From: Fervidobacterium pennivorans
GTDB taxonomy: Bacteria > Thermotogota > Thermotogae > Thermotogales > Fervidobacteriaceae
Assembly (NCBI RefSeq): GCF_001644665.1
Contig: NZ_CP011393.1
Span: 1,696,001 to 1,760,000 of the forward strand
Length of the DNA stretch: 64,000 nucleotides
Direction of reading: 5' to 3'
Positions 11,243 to 19,714 of this stretch are shown in pieces. Each line of letters starts with the position of its first letter. The first letter of the stretch is position 1. Below the pieces are notes generated by a model, which saw only the letters and a list, made by a program, of their open reading frames with translations, was not told where the DNA came from and did no database searches. The translations under genes were made by a program, and so were the position numbers.

Positions 11243-11992
11243 ATGGATGTAAGAAAGGCTGTTATTGAAAAGCTGGAAGAATTCAAAGAAAATTACAAAC
11301 CAGAAACCGTTGAGATAAATTTAAAGAACATCTCACTAAACGAGTATATCGACCACACAAATCTTAAACCTACTGCTACAACAGCAGAGATAGAAACGCT
11401 TTGTAAAGAAGCTCTTGACTACAAATTCAAAGGTGTTTGTGTTAACCCATCGTTTGTTCCTTTAGTAGCACAAAGGCTGAAAGATAGTCAAGTTCTCACA
11501 GTTACGGTTATCGGTTTTCCACTGGGAGCCACCAGCACTTACGCTAAGGTAGAGGAAACAAAATGGGCTGTTGAAAACGGAGCTCAAGAAGTAGATATGG
11601 TAATCCATATAGGTAAACTGAAAGAGGGAGATTACGAATACGTCTACAACGATATAAAGTCTGTTGTTGAGGTTGCGAAAGTTCCTGTCAAAGTCATTAT
11701 CGAAACATGCTTTTTAACTGATGAAGAGAAAATTGCTGCATGCATACTCTCAAGACTTGCCGGCGCCGCTTTTGTGAAGACATCCACCGGTTTCGGGACG
11801 GGTGGTGCAAAATTTGAGGATGTCCAGCTCATGCGATGGGCAGTTGAGGGGAAAATCGAAGTCAAAGCATCTGGTGGAGTACGCACATACGAAGATGCAA
11901 TAAAAATGCTTACTGCAGGAGCTACAAGAATTGGAACGAGCTCAGGTGTTGCAATAGTTACAAATAAGGTTCCTGGGCAAGGAGGATATTGA
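11243..11992 (+). CDS. deoC: deoxyribose-phosphate aldolase
   Basis: DeoC splits 2-deoxyribose-5-phosphate into acetaldehyde and glyceraldehyde-3-phosphate in deoxynucleoside breakdown. The Schiff-base Lys is in FVKTSTGFGTGGA, the proton-relay Lys in VKASGGVRT, and the N-terminal DHTNLKPTAT motif is present. The length is 249 residues. The ATG at 11243 is chosen over a GTG three codons upstream because AAGGGAGTG then has the right spacing. The insertion sequence starts about 30 bases after the stop. Confidence 0.95.
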   Translation: MDVRKAVIEKLEEFKENYKPETVEINLKNISLNEYIDHTNLKPTATTAEIETLCKEALDYKFKGVCVNPSFVPLVAQRLKDSQVLTVTVIGFPLGATSTYAKVEETKWAVENGAQEVDMVIHIGKLKEGDYEYVYNDIKSVVEVAKVPVKVIIETCFLTDEEKIAACILSRLAGAAFVKTSTGFGTGGAKFEDVQLMRWAVEGKIEVKASGGVRTYEDAIKMLTAGATRIGTSSGVAIVTNKVPGQGGY

Positions 11993-12019
11993 TACATTCA
12001 GTTTGTTTTTGTAATAAAC

Positions 12020-13078
12020 GATAGTGTTAACTTGTAGTGATGAAAGAGTGTAATTGTGAAAGAATGCGATTGATATTGCCATTGTGCGTTTTCCAAAGAT
12101 TCTTCACTACACAAAATCCTTGAATATATTTCGCTAAGTTCTTCGTATTCTTCAGCCCTCGCTTGAGTCGGAAAAAGTCTTTCAACAATGAAAACTTAGA
12201 TTCACATTGATTGTTTTTACCGAGCGGTACCACTACGTGATTGATATTTCTGAACAACAGCTTTACTGCACTTTCATATGCACCAAGTCCATCAGTAATA
12301 AGTTCAATGTTTTTAGGTTTTGAATTACCAAAGAACTTCTCGAGCAATACTTTGACTTGTCCCATATCACGATACTTTGAGACATGCCAACAAAGAATTA
12401 AGTTAGTTTCGTGATCAACTAATAGCCAAACATAGTACTTTTGTTCTTTGAACACAAGAACAGTTTCATCAGCATGAACTGAGAAAACATTTTCGATGGT
12501 AAATGTTGGAAAAAGTACAGAGAATAAAGTACACAATTTAATAACCCATTTGTATATGGTGACATGAGATACTTTGATATTAAGAGAATGAGCAAGAGAG
12601 CGATAAGACATATTGTGTTTCATATACAAAACGAAAGCTTTTAAGATGAAGTAGATAGGAAAACGGAAATATTTAAATTTCTCAGGAATAAGGGTGACTG
12701 GTTCGGGGAGGTTAAAAGGTACTCTATCTTTGGTACGACAAGTTCTACAACGGAAGACGACGAAAGAGCGACGGACTTTGTAAATTTCCATAGATTTACC
12801 ACAAGAAGGGCATTTGGGATAAGGGAAAGAGAAGTTTTTGCGTTTGTGAGAATGGGAGAGTTTGAAAGAATGATGGCAGAGTTTGCAAAGGAATTGTTGG
12901 TTACCGTATTTGTCATGACCGTTTTTGTATAAGCTGGTGGAACCGCATTTTGGACAAGAGAGCGTTGAGTTGTTCATATCGGGATACCTCCTTTGTCGAG
13001 AGTTGGTTGGGGGGTGTCCCCTCTTTATAAGGATAATGCGGTTTTTGGAAAGTTTCAATACTTTTAGTTAACATTATC
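12020..13078 (-). mobile_element. IS6-like insertion sequence with terminal inverted repeats
   Basis: A roughly 1.06 kb element holds one transposase gene on the - strand. The left end (12020-12041) and the reverse complement of the right end (13057-13078) match at 16 of 22 positions, both containing GAT-A-x-TGTTAACT. The flanking 8 bases (TAATAAAC on the left, AATACTGC on the right) do not match, so no clean target duplication is visible. The element lies between deoC and the DRTGG gene. The family is inferred from the transposase. Confidence 0.75.
12027..12977 (-). CDS. zinc-ribbon DDE transposase, IS6/IS240-like
   Basis: The 316-residue transposase has two N-terminal zinc-ribbon-like parts (CPKCGSTSLYKNG ... 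CKLC, then CPSCGKSME ... CRTC). A helix-turn-helix region follows (YRSLAHSLNIKVSHVTIYKWV), and then the DDE core: first Asp in SVHADETVLVF, second Asp in LITDGLGAYES, and the Glu in NNQCESKFSLLKDF. This spacing resembles IS6/IS26-type enzymes. The start at 12977 is chosen because AAAGGAGGT lies just upstream. The frame runs 27 codons further, but those are untypical. The gene appears intact. Confidence 0.85.
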   Translation of the reverse strand: MNNSTLSCPKCGSTSLYKNGHDKYGNQQFLCKLCHHSFKLSHSHKRKNFSFPYPKCPSCGKSMEIYKVRRSFVVFRCRTCRTKDRVPFNLPEPVTLIPEKFKYFRFPIYFILKAFVLYMKHNMSYRSLAHSLNIKVSHVTIYKWVIKLCTLFSVLFPTFTIENVFSVHADETVLVFKEQKYYVWLLVDHETNLILCWHVSKYRDMGQVKVLLEKFFGNSKPKNIELITDGLGAYESAVKLLFRNINHVVVPLGKNNQCESKFSLLKDFFRLKRGLKNTKNLAKYIQGFCVVKNLWKTHNGNINRILSQLHSFITTS

Positions 13079-13102
13079 AATACTGCAAGGGGAGGGGCTT
13101 TT

Positions 13103-13432
13103 GTGAAAATTTCTGAAATAGCAAAAAACATAGGTTTGAAAGAGGTTGTGTTCTGCAACGATTACGAAATCGAACATTGTTATGTTGGTGATTTATTAAG
13201 TGTTGTTATGCGTTCCGCTCAGCAAAATAGCATTTGGCTTACTGTCCAAAGTCACGTCAATATAATTGCAGTTGCTGCATTAACAGGAATAAGGGCTATT
13301 GTGCTGTGTGAAGGACTTGATTATCCGCAAGATACTATCGAAAAAGCAAAAGAGGAAGGTATAAACCTGTACATCTCTCCAGAGAGTTCTTATTACGTCG
13401 CCGGTAAGATCTACGAATTAGGAATTCGTTGA
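13103..13432 (+). CDS. DRTGG-domain protein
   Basis: The 109-residue single-domain protein resembles the DRTGG domain found between CBS and other regulatory domains and near HPr-kinase-like proteins. Conserved features are VGDLLSVVMRSAQQNSIWLTVQSHVNIIAVAALTG and a C-terminal YISPESSYYVAGKIYEL. It starts at GTG after GGGGAGGGG. It heads a short operon with a PHP phosphoesterase and a stand-alone HATPase. In other anaerobes such trios sit near [FeFe]-hydrogenase genes, but no hydrogenase is visible here. Its ligand and role are unknown. Confidence 0.78.
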   Translation: MKISEIAKNIGLKEVVFCNDYEIEHCYVGDLLSVVMRSAQQNSIWLTVQSHVNIIAVAALTGIRAIVLCEGLDYPQDTIEKAKEEGINLYISPESSYYVAGKIYELGIR

Positions 13433-13468
13433 TTTCAGCTTTTTTTGATTATAAGTAGTTGATGATAC

Positions 13469-14161
13469 ATGTACAGAGCAGATCTTCACGTTCATTCTTG
13501 TTTGTCTCCTTGTGCAGAACTTACGATGGTGCCTTCAGTGGTCTGCAAGTCAGAAGTAGAAATTCTATCTATCACTGACCATAACTCCGCACGTAACGTT
13601 GCGGCATTTGTTTCTTTATGTAGTAACAAAATTATCGTTCCTGGCATTGAAATTCATTCACAAGAAGACGTTCACATACTTGGTTACTTCGCAGATATTG
13701 AAGATGCGTTAGCTGTTTCAGAAACTGTCGAACAAATGTTGCCAAAGTTCGAATATGACCCAGAAAAATATGGTTACGAACTAGTTTTGAATGAGCAGGA
13801 AGAATTTATAGAATCCCTGGATTATTACCTTGGTTTTCCTGTAAATATGACCATCGAAGACATTTTGGAGTTGATTAAGAAGTACAATGGTCTTCCAGTC
13901 TTTGCACACGTTGATAGAAGATTTGGTGTCATCCAGCAACTTGGAATGGTGCCACACAATGTCAAACACGTTGAGGTAAAGAAAAAAGAACTTGCATTTG
14001 AATTACGAAGCAAAGGATTCATAGTCTTAACTTCATCAGATGCGCATACACCTGACGAAGTAGGCTCAAGGAAAATATATTTCGAAGAACAACCAAAAAG
14101 TGCGGCGGATGTAATAAAACTAATTCAAGAAGGGAGGTTTAAAACAATTTGGGACTTATAA
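13469..14161 (+). CDS. PHP-domain metal-dependent phosphoesterase
   Basis: The 230-residue PHP protein shows its metal-binding sets in order: DLHVHSCLSPCAE (HxH) at residues 5-17, DHNSARN near 38, EIHSQEDVHILGYF, FAHVDRR and a final SSDAHTPDEVG. These residues hold two or three divalent metals that hydrolyse phosphoesters. The substrate is unknown, although some PHP proteins act on nucleotides or histidinol phosphate. It lies between the DRTGG and HATPase genes and overlaps the latter by 13 bases, so the three probably act together. Confidence 0.87.
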   Translation: MYRADLHVHSCLSPCAELTMVPSVVCKSEVEILSITDHNSARNVAAFVSLCSNKIIVPGIEIHSQEDVHILGYFADIEDALAVSETVEQMLPKFEYDPEKYGYELVLNEQEEFIESLDYYLGFPVNMTIEDILELIKKYNGLPVFAHVDRRFGVIQQLGMVPHNVKHVEVKKKELAFELRSKGFIVLTSSDAHTPDEVGSRKIYFEEQPKSAADVIKLIQEGRFKTIWDL

Positions 14162-14688
14162 CCCTATCAGACCATGTACATGATATAGCGGAAAATTCAA
14201 TAAATGCGAAAGCAAAGAATGTGAAACTGGTGATTGAAGAAACAGATGATACCTTTTATTTTTCGGTAGAAGATGATGCAGGTGGGATTAGACCGGATAT
14301 CCTTGAGAAAATTTTTGATCCATTTGTAACAACAAGAAAAAAAGAGATTAGAAGGGTAGGACTTGGACTTCCTTTCTTAAAACAGTCTGCCGAAGCAACT
14401 GGTGGGTATGTAAAGGTAAATTCAGAATATGGCAAGGGTACAAAAACAGAAGCTTTGTTTTATAAATCCCACATTGATTGCCAACCAGTCGGAAACCTTG
14501 TCGATACATTTCTTGTCCTTCTGCTGAATCAAAATATAAATTGGTTTATCAAACGGTGTTATAATGATAATTGCTACGAAATTTCTTCCGAAACGATCCG
14601 AGAATACCTAGGAGTTTTAGACACGCCAGAGAAAATAAAAACATTATCAGAACTGCTTGAAGAGCTTGAAAGTTCAATAAAAAATTAA
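14149..14688 (+). CDS. stand-alone HATPase_c (histidine-kinase-like ATPase) protein
   Basis: The 179-residue protein has a GHKL ATPase domain: the N box as HDIAENSINAKAKNV, the G1 box as DDAGGI, the F-box-like FDPFVTTRK and the G2 box as GLGLPFL. There is no DHp dimerisation/phospho-acceptor domain and no sensor domain, so it is not a full histidine kinase. It may phosphorylate a partner or act as an anti-sigma-like protein. About 60 residues after the ATPase domain are unassigned. It starts at TTG after AAGGGAGG, inside the end of the PHP gene. Confidence 0.83.
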   Translation: MGLITLSDHVHDIAENSINAKAKNVKLVIEETDDTFYFSVEDDAGGIRPDILEKIFDPFVTTRKKEIRRVGLGLPFLKQSAEATGGYVKVNSEYGKGTKTEALFYKSHIDCQPVGNLVDTFLVLLLNQNINWFIKRCYNDNCYEISSETIREYLGVLDTPEKIKTLSELLEELESSIKN

Positions 14689-14717
14689 TAAGAAATTACA
14701 CAAAGGGAGGAAAAAAG

Positions 14718-16928
14718 ATGAGAAAAACATCCGTTTTACCTATCTTAACGGCACTTTTTGTTTTCATCAGTTCAATTTTGTTCGGTTTTGTGTTGAGAGA
14801 TGTACAGTTCGAAGGATTAAAGACTATTAGCAAAAACGAGTTAGTTTCTGTTTACGGTGCTTACATAGGTAAGGATGTGAACATGTACGCAATAGAAGAT
14901 ATAATCTCTCAGCTTGAGGAATTTGGATATTTCAAAGACATTCAATATGTTCTGGAAGACGTTCCAGGAAAGGAAAATGAAAAAGTCTTGGTCATAAAAG
15001 TTGTAGAGAACGAACCTGTTTCACAAGTTTCCTTAGAAATCGCTGGTCCCGGGCTTATAGCTAAGGAAACATTGCAAAGCTCGATAACTTTACAGGAAGG
15101 TAAGGCTTTCAGTTTTGTGAAGTTCTGGGAAAGTATAAGCAACATTGCAAAAATCTACTCTGATAACGGGTACATCGCTGCCACACCAAAATCTCAGGAT
15201 AAAACCTTTGCTTTTGTTTACATCTCGGGTCGCGTAGATGGTAACTCTGTTCTGTTCAAGGTAACCGAATATGTGCTTTACGACTTAGAATTCGAGGTTT
15301 TAAGCGACGACGAGCAATTTAAAGTAGAATTCAAAAACATCGAAAAAGAGTTGAGCTTACCTAAGTATAAAGACTACGAATCAAAAAATCCGCTTCTGAA
15401 AATCTTTGACAGTCCAAAGAATTACGTTCCCAATTTACAGAAGTTGCAGGAGTTCTTCCAAAGTATTTCTAGGTATGTGTACTTTAAGATAGTTGACATA
15501 TCTACTTCGGAGGTAGATTTGAACATTCCAGCGAAAAAACTTGTTGTTACCGTAACTGATAACACAGTTGTATCACAACCGGTCCATCTGAAAGGTATAA
15601 AAACAAAAGGCAACACAATTTTTTCAGAAAAAGAGCTCGTTGGTGAAACGAAAGAGGGCACTTATACAAACTTCGACATCCTAAAAGCTGTACAAAACAC
15701 AAAAAACAAATACGACAAAGCTGGTTATTACATTAATCTAAACTTGGAAATTGGTAGCGATGGATATCTATACATAATCGTGAGTGAAACCAAAATCAGA
15801 AATGTTAAAATAACTGGTAACGAACGAACGAAAACTTATGTGTTCGATGATTTAATAGCTGTCAAACCTGGCGATTATCTAAACCGTAACCAGTTACAAG
15901 TCACGTATATTGAACTTAAAAAGAGTAACTTCTTCAAGGATGTGAATTTAAACTTTGAACCAGTGGATAAAGACAGCGTTGACATTGTTGTAAACGTCTT
16001 GGAAAAAGACAAGAAATTTGACTTCCAGGGAGGAATAACATGGGGACCAGTGAAAAATAAACCTTGGTATGAAGGTTTTGCAGGTATAATATCGCTATCT
16101 TCTACAAATCCATTCGGTTACGGCGAGAATTTTTCAGTATCGTTGCAGAAAGCACTTTCTACCACAGATCTATCGCTTAACTTTGGCATAAGAAAACCTT
16201 TTGAAATGCCGTTAAGCATTTCTTCTTCAATCTCATTTAATCAGGAAACACAAGAGGGAACAACAACAACAAAATGGAGTACTTCAGCTGGAATAAGCAC
16301 TCTAAAACTGCCTATCGGCCAATTTTCTTTGACAGCGAATTATTCCGAAACCACGACATCGTCTACAACAACGCTCACAACAAAAACTATGGCTCTCACA
16401 GGAAGCTACGTTTATGAAACTTTAGATAACCTTTACGTTCCGATGAAAGGTTATTCATTCACCCTCAGTGGAACGAAATATTTCCCGCTTTCAGAACAAG
16501 GTTCTGACGCTATAAGTTACTTCGCAGAAGCAACATACCACTTACCATTATCCGAAACTGTTTCGTTAGCAAGCCGTATTTATAATGCCCAGGTCATCCA
16601 AACATCGGGAGCTCCTGTTAACTTCAGTCTTGCTGGTCCATATCAAGTGAGAGGTGTAAAGAGCGAAGAAAAGGGAACTGTACTTGTTTTAAACAACAAC
16701 GAAATCAGATTTAAAGAACCGGAGCAAATATTCTATTTCTCTATATTCTACGACCTTGGATTCATAGGTCAATCTTACACATTCGACAACCTTATATCTT
16801 CAGCAGGTATAGAACTGGGCTTAGTGTTACCTATGTTCGGCTTGGTACGTTTTGGCACAGGTTTGCAGATTCTACCGGCGTTTTCTCCAAACTTCAACAC
16901 GTATTTCATTCTTGGTCAGACATTCTAA
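14718..16928 (+). CDS. bamA: BamA/Omp85 outer membrane protein assembly factor
   Basis: The protein has 736 residues. An N-terminal signal peptide spans about 1-24. POTRA-like repeats follow, starting at VLRDVQFEGLKTISKNEL and recurring at HLKGIKTKGNTIFSEKEL and IRNVKITGNERTKTYVFDD. The last ~300 residues form a beta barrel. The conserved loop-6 motif appears as YQVRGVKSEE, and the chain ends in Phe (ILGQTF), as expected for outer-membrane barrels. It would insert proteins into the outer envelope (toga). The region between the first two POTRAs (about residues 100-290) is hard to assign. The start follows AAAGGGAGG. Confidence 0.9.
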   Translation: MRKTSVLPILTALFVFISSILFGFVLRDVQFEGLKTISKNELVSVYGAYIGKDVNMYAIEDIISQLEEFGYFKDIQYVLEDVPGKENEKVLVIKVVENEPVSQVSLEIAGPGLIAKETLQSSITLQEGKAFSFVKFWESISNIAKIYSDNGYIAATPKSQDKTFAFVYISGRVDGNSVLFKVTEYVLYDLEFEVLSDDEQFKVEFKNIEKELSLPKYKDYESKNPLLKIFDSPKNYVPNLQKLQEFFQSISRYVYFKIVDISTSEVDLNIPAKKLVVTVTDNTVVSQPVHLKGIKTKGNTIFSEKELVGETKEGTYTNFDILKAVQNTKNKYDKAGYYINLNLEIGSDGYLYIIVSETKIRNVKITGNERTKTYVFDDLIAVKPGDYLNRNQLQVTYIELKKSNFFKDVNLNFEPVDKDSVDIVVNVLEKDKKFDFQGGITWGPVKNKPWYEGFAGIISLSSTNPFGYGENFSVSLQKALSTTDLSLNFGIRKPFEMPLSISSSISFNQETQEGTTTTKWSTSAGISTLKLPIGQFSLTANYSETTTSSTTTLTTKTMALTGSYVYETLDNLYVPMKGYSFTLSGTKYFPLSEQGSDAISYFAEATYHLPLSETVSLASRIYNAQVIQTSGAPVNFSLAGPYQVRGVKSEEKGTVLVLNNNEIRFKEPEQIFYFSIFYDLGFIGQSYTFDNLISSAGIELGLVLPMFGLVRFGTGLQILPAFSPNFNTYFILGQTF

Positions 16929-16964
16929 GGACCTTATCGAATGAAAATTTGGAGGTTTATGAAA

Positions 16965-17591
16965 ATGCACAGCATTGACAAGCTACTTGAAAATCTCGAA
17001 TCAATAAGAGACGAAGCAAGACCTCTTGTTGAATCAAGATGGGAGGAATTTGAAAAACTAAGGCGTGAAGGAACCGAGGAAGATTTATTCTCAGAGTTAT
17101 GCTTTTGCATCCTAACAGCTAACTGGAGTGCACAAGGTGGCATAAAAGCGCAAAAAATTATCGGACGTGGTTTTGTATATATGTCAAAAGAAGAATTGGC
17201 GAGCAAACTGCGTGAAGTTGGCCACAGGTATCCTGAAGCTAGAGCCGAATACATAATATCAAACAGGTGGATTATAGGTAAACTAAAAGAGTTAATCGAA
17301 CAAGACGATCCTCGTGAATACATCGTAAAAAATGTCAAAGGACTTGGTTGGAAAGAAAGTTCACATTTTTTACGCAATACTGCATTCACAAATTACGCTA
17401 TCTTAGACAAGCACGTTCTAAGAATTATGAACAAATACGGTCTCATCGAGGAGATACCCAAAGGATGGACGAAAAAACGCTACTTAGATTACGAAGAAAG
17501 GCTTAGAAAGGTCGCAGATATGTTTGGAGAGCATTTAGGGAAGTTTGACCTCTACCTGTGGTATATGATAAAAAAGACTGTGGACAAGTAA
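16965..17591 (+). CDS. ogg: 8-oxoguanine DNA glycosylase/AP lyase (Ogg2 type)
   Basis: This is a base-excision repair enzyme that removes 8-oxoguanine and nicks the abasic site. The helix-hairpin-helix region includes NVKGLGWKESSHFLRNTAF with the catalytic Lys, and the catalytic Asp is in AILDKHVLRIM. The whole protein is 208 residues, the compact Ogg2 size, without the N-terminal domain of eukaryotic OGG1. The ATG at 16965 is preferred over 16941 and 16959 because GGAGG at 16951-16955 then has 9 bases of spacing. It follows bamA closely. Confidence 0.9.
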   Translation: MHSIDKLLENLESIRDEARPLVESRWEEFEKLRREGTEEDLFSELCFCILTANWSAQGGIKAQKIIGRGFVYMSKEELASKLREVGHRYPEARAEYIISNRWIIGKLKELIEQDDPREYIVKNVKGLGWKESSHFLRNTAFTNYAILDKHVLRIMNKYGLIEEIPKGWTKKRYLDYEERLRKVADMFGEHLGKFDLYLWYMIKKTVDK

Positions 17592-17625
17592 ACAATACTG
17601 TCTAATTAAAGAAGGGGGAATTTCG

Positions 17626-18537
17626 ATGAAACTAATTGAGAGCGTTCCAAATTTCAGCGAGGGTAGAAGGGAAGAAATTGTAAGACAGATTATTGAAGAA
17701 GCAAGTAAATATCCAAGAGTAAAAGTACTCGACTGGTCGATGGACAAAGACCATAATAGGTCTGTTGTTACGCTCGTCGGTGAGCCCGAGCAAGTTCTTA
17801 ACGCACTTTTCGATATGACAAAGAAAGCAGCCGAACTCATAGACCTGCGTTACCACAAAGGCGAACATCCAAGGATGGGAGCCACGGATGTTATTCCTCT
17901 TGTTCCACTAATTGGAACAACTATGCAAGAATGTGTGGAGTGGTCTAAGCAACTTGGCAAAAGAATAGGCGAAGAACTTGGGATCCCCGTTTATCTATAC
18001 GAACGCAGTGCAACAAGACCAGAGAGGGAGAACCTTTCTGAAATTAGAAAAGGCGAATTTGAAGGTTTCTTTGAAAAAATCAAAGACCCAAAATGGAAAC
18101 CAGATTTCGGACCAGTTCGAGTTCATGAAACGGCAGGTGTTACTGCTGTTGGAGCAAGGGAATTCCTAATTGCGTTCAACGTAAATCTTGGAACAAACAA
18201 CATAGAGATTGCCGACAAAATAGCAAAGGCAGTAAGACACATCAGCGGTGGATACAGATACGTTAAAGCGATGGGTGTGGAATTGAAAGAAAAGGGTATC
18301 GTACAGGTATCTATGAATTTAACAAATTACAAAAAATCACCAATCTTCAGAGTCTTCGAGACTATAAAACGTGAAGCAGCAAGGTACGGAGTCCCAGTTG
18401 TTGGAAGTGAAATTATAGGCATGGTCCCTTTACAAGCTATTGTTGACACATTCGCATGGTATTTGCAAATTGACGATTTTGGAACAAACAGGGTTATAGA
18501 AGAAAGGCTACTTGACGAATTAACAAAAGAAGAATAA
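17626..18537 (+). CDS. ftcD: glutamate formimidoyltransferase
   Basis: The enzyme transfers the formimino group from formimidoyl-glutamate to tetrahydrofolate in histidine breakdown, or runs in the related one-carbon direction. The 303 residues match the transferase-only form, without the cyclodeaminase domain. Diagnostic segments are ESVPNFSEGRR at the start, DHNRSVVTLVGEP, HKGEHPRMGATDVIPLVP and INLGTNN-like FNVNLGTNNIEIA. No other hut genes are present nearby. The start follows GAAGGGGGAA. A strong hairpin terminator lies about 45 bases after the stop. Confidence 0.92.
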   Translation: MKLIESVPNFSEGRREEIVRQIIEEASKYPRVKVLDWSMDKDHNRSVVTLVGEPEQVLNALFDMTKKAAELIDLRYHKGEHPRMGATDVIPLVPLIGTTMQECVEWSKQLGKRIGEELGIPVYLYERSATRPERENLSEIRKGEFEGFFEKIKDPKWKPDFGPVRVHETAGVTAVGAREFLIAFNVNLGTNNIEIADKIAKAVRHISGGYRYVKAMGVELKEKGIVQVSMNLTNYKKSPIFRVFETIKREAARYGVPVVGSEIIGMVPLQAIVDTFAWYLQIDDFGTNRVIEERLLDELTKEE

Positions 18538-18583
18538 AAGCACTAAACTGCGTTAATTCACAATCTCTAAAACCATATTTTTA

Positions 18584-18616
18584 ACGGGAGATGCACTTGC
18601 ATCTCCCGTTTGTTTT
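18584..18616 (+). terminator. rho-independent terminator after ftcD
   Basis: A perfect 11-bp stem (ACGGGAGATGC / GCATCTCCCGT) with a 4-base loop is followed by TTGTTTTG. It lies about 45 bases after the ftcD stop and before the aldo/keto reductase. Confidence 0.88.
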
Positions 18617-18705
18617 GTGATATAATATCACTGAAAGGTTCGTGATTCGAACTTTTTTCTTTGTATAATCTTAGTTTTTGCACAAAAGAGATGGAGGTGA
18701 GAATT

Positions 18706-19659
18706 ATGGAGTACAGAAAAGTAGGCAAGTGGGGTTTGAGAATCAGCGAGGTTTCACTTGGAACATGGCTAACATTTGGTAGTCAACTGGATCTTAAAGC
18801 AACACGAGAAGTAGTTAGATACGCGGTCTCAAGCGGAATAAATTTTATCGACACCGCCGAAGCGTATGCAAATGGAATTGCTGAATCTATACTTGGGATA
18901 ATACTAAAAGAGTACAAAAGAGAAGATTTAGTTGTTTCCACAAAAATTTTCTGGGGTGGAGATGGTCCAAATGACAAAGGACTTTCCAGAAAGCATCTAC
19001 TAGAAGGTATTTGGAATTCTTTGAAGAGATTGCAGCTGGATTACGTAGATATAGTGTACTGCCACAGACCGGATCCAGAAGTTCCAATGGAAGAGGTTGT
19101 CTGGACAATGGATCAGATTTTGCGAAGTGGTCTTGCGTTTTACTGGGGCACAAGCGAATGGAGTGCTGAAGAAATAGAGAAAGCACATCAGGTTGCAAAA
19201 GAACTTAATTGCATACCACCAGTTGTTGAACAACCTCAGTACAACCTTATATTCAAAGATAGAGTCGAGAAAGAATACGCCCCAATTTACGAAAAATACG
19301 GAATGGGACTGACCACGTGGAGCCCACTTGCTTCAGGTGTACTTACCGGTAAGTATTTGGAGGGTATCCCGCAAGGTTCAAGACTTGACAGGTGGCCATG
19401 GCTAAAACAAGTCATGGAGGAACGCGGCATTTTTGGTGAAGAAACAACGAATAAGATTAAGAGACTCAAACAAATCGCTGACAACCTCGGTGTTACAATG
19501 TCTCAGCTCTCCATAGCTTGGTGTCTCAAAAATCCGCACGTAAGTAGTGTGATACTCGGTGTGAGCTCACTTGAGCAACTTAAAGAAAATATAAAAGCTG
19601 TAGAAGTTAAAGATAAGATAACTGATGAAATTTACAGAGAACTCTCGTCACTATTTTAA
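18706..19659 (+). CDS. aldo/keto reductase (K+ channel beta-subunit-like subgroup)
   Basis: This NAD(P)H-dependent TIM-barrel oxidoreductase has the catalytic tetrad visible: Asp and Tyr in FIDTAEAYANG, Lys in VVSTKIFWGG and His in VYCHRPDP. It also has the C-terminal cofactor segment SSVILGVSSLEQLKEN. The length is 317 residues. The LGLGTW-like opening is SLGTWLTFG. The start ATG at 18706 follows GGAGGTGAG, and a TTG 15 codons upstream is rejected. The gene stands alone between two terminators. TATAAT at 18664-18669 could be its -10 but no good -35 is seen. The substrate is unknown. Confidence 0.9.
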   Translation: MEYRKVGKWGLRISEVSLGTWLTFGSQLDLKATREVVRYAVSSGINFIDTAEAYANGIAESILGIILKEYKREDLVVSTKIFWGGDGPNDKGLSRKHLLEGIWNSLKRLQLDYVDIVYCHRPDPEVPMEEVVWTMDQILRSGLAFYWGTSEWSAEEIEKAHQVAKELNCIPPVVEQPQYNLIFKDRVEKEYAPIYEKYGMGLTTWSPLASGVLTGKYLEGIPQGSRLDRWPWLKQVMEERGIFGEETTNKIKRLKQIADNLGVTMSQLSIAWCLKNPHVSSVILGVSSLEQLKENIKAVEVKDKITDEIYRELSSLF

Positions 19660-19689
19660 TCACGAAAAATGATTAATCAAAGCAGTAAG

Positions 19690-19714
19690 GCCGCGCTAAT
19701 GCGCGGCTTTTTTA
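19690..19714 (+). terminator. rho-independent terminator of the aldo/keto reductase gene
   Basis: A perfect 7-bp GC stem (GCCGCGC / GCGCGGC) with loop TAAT is followed by seven T residues. The U-tract is on the + side only. The convergent mannosidase gene ends right after it. Confidence 0.9.

Noticed and set aside
12012-13086. 8-base target duplication around the IS6-like element
   Set aside because: The flanks TAATAAAC and AATACTGC do not match.
18636-18670. tRNA-like stretch with ATTCGAAC
   Set aside because: No cloverleaf stems could be built around it; it is probably leader or promoter sequence.
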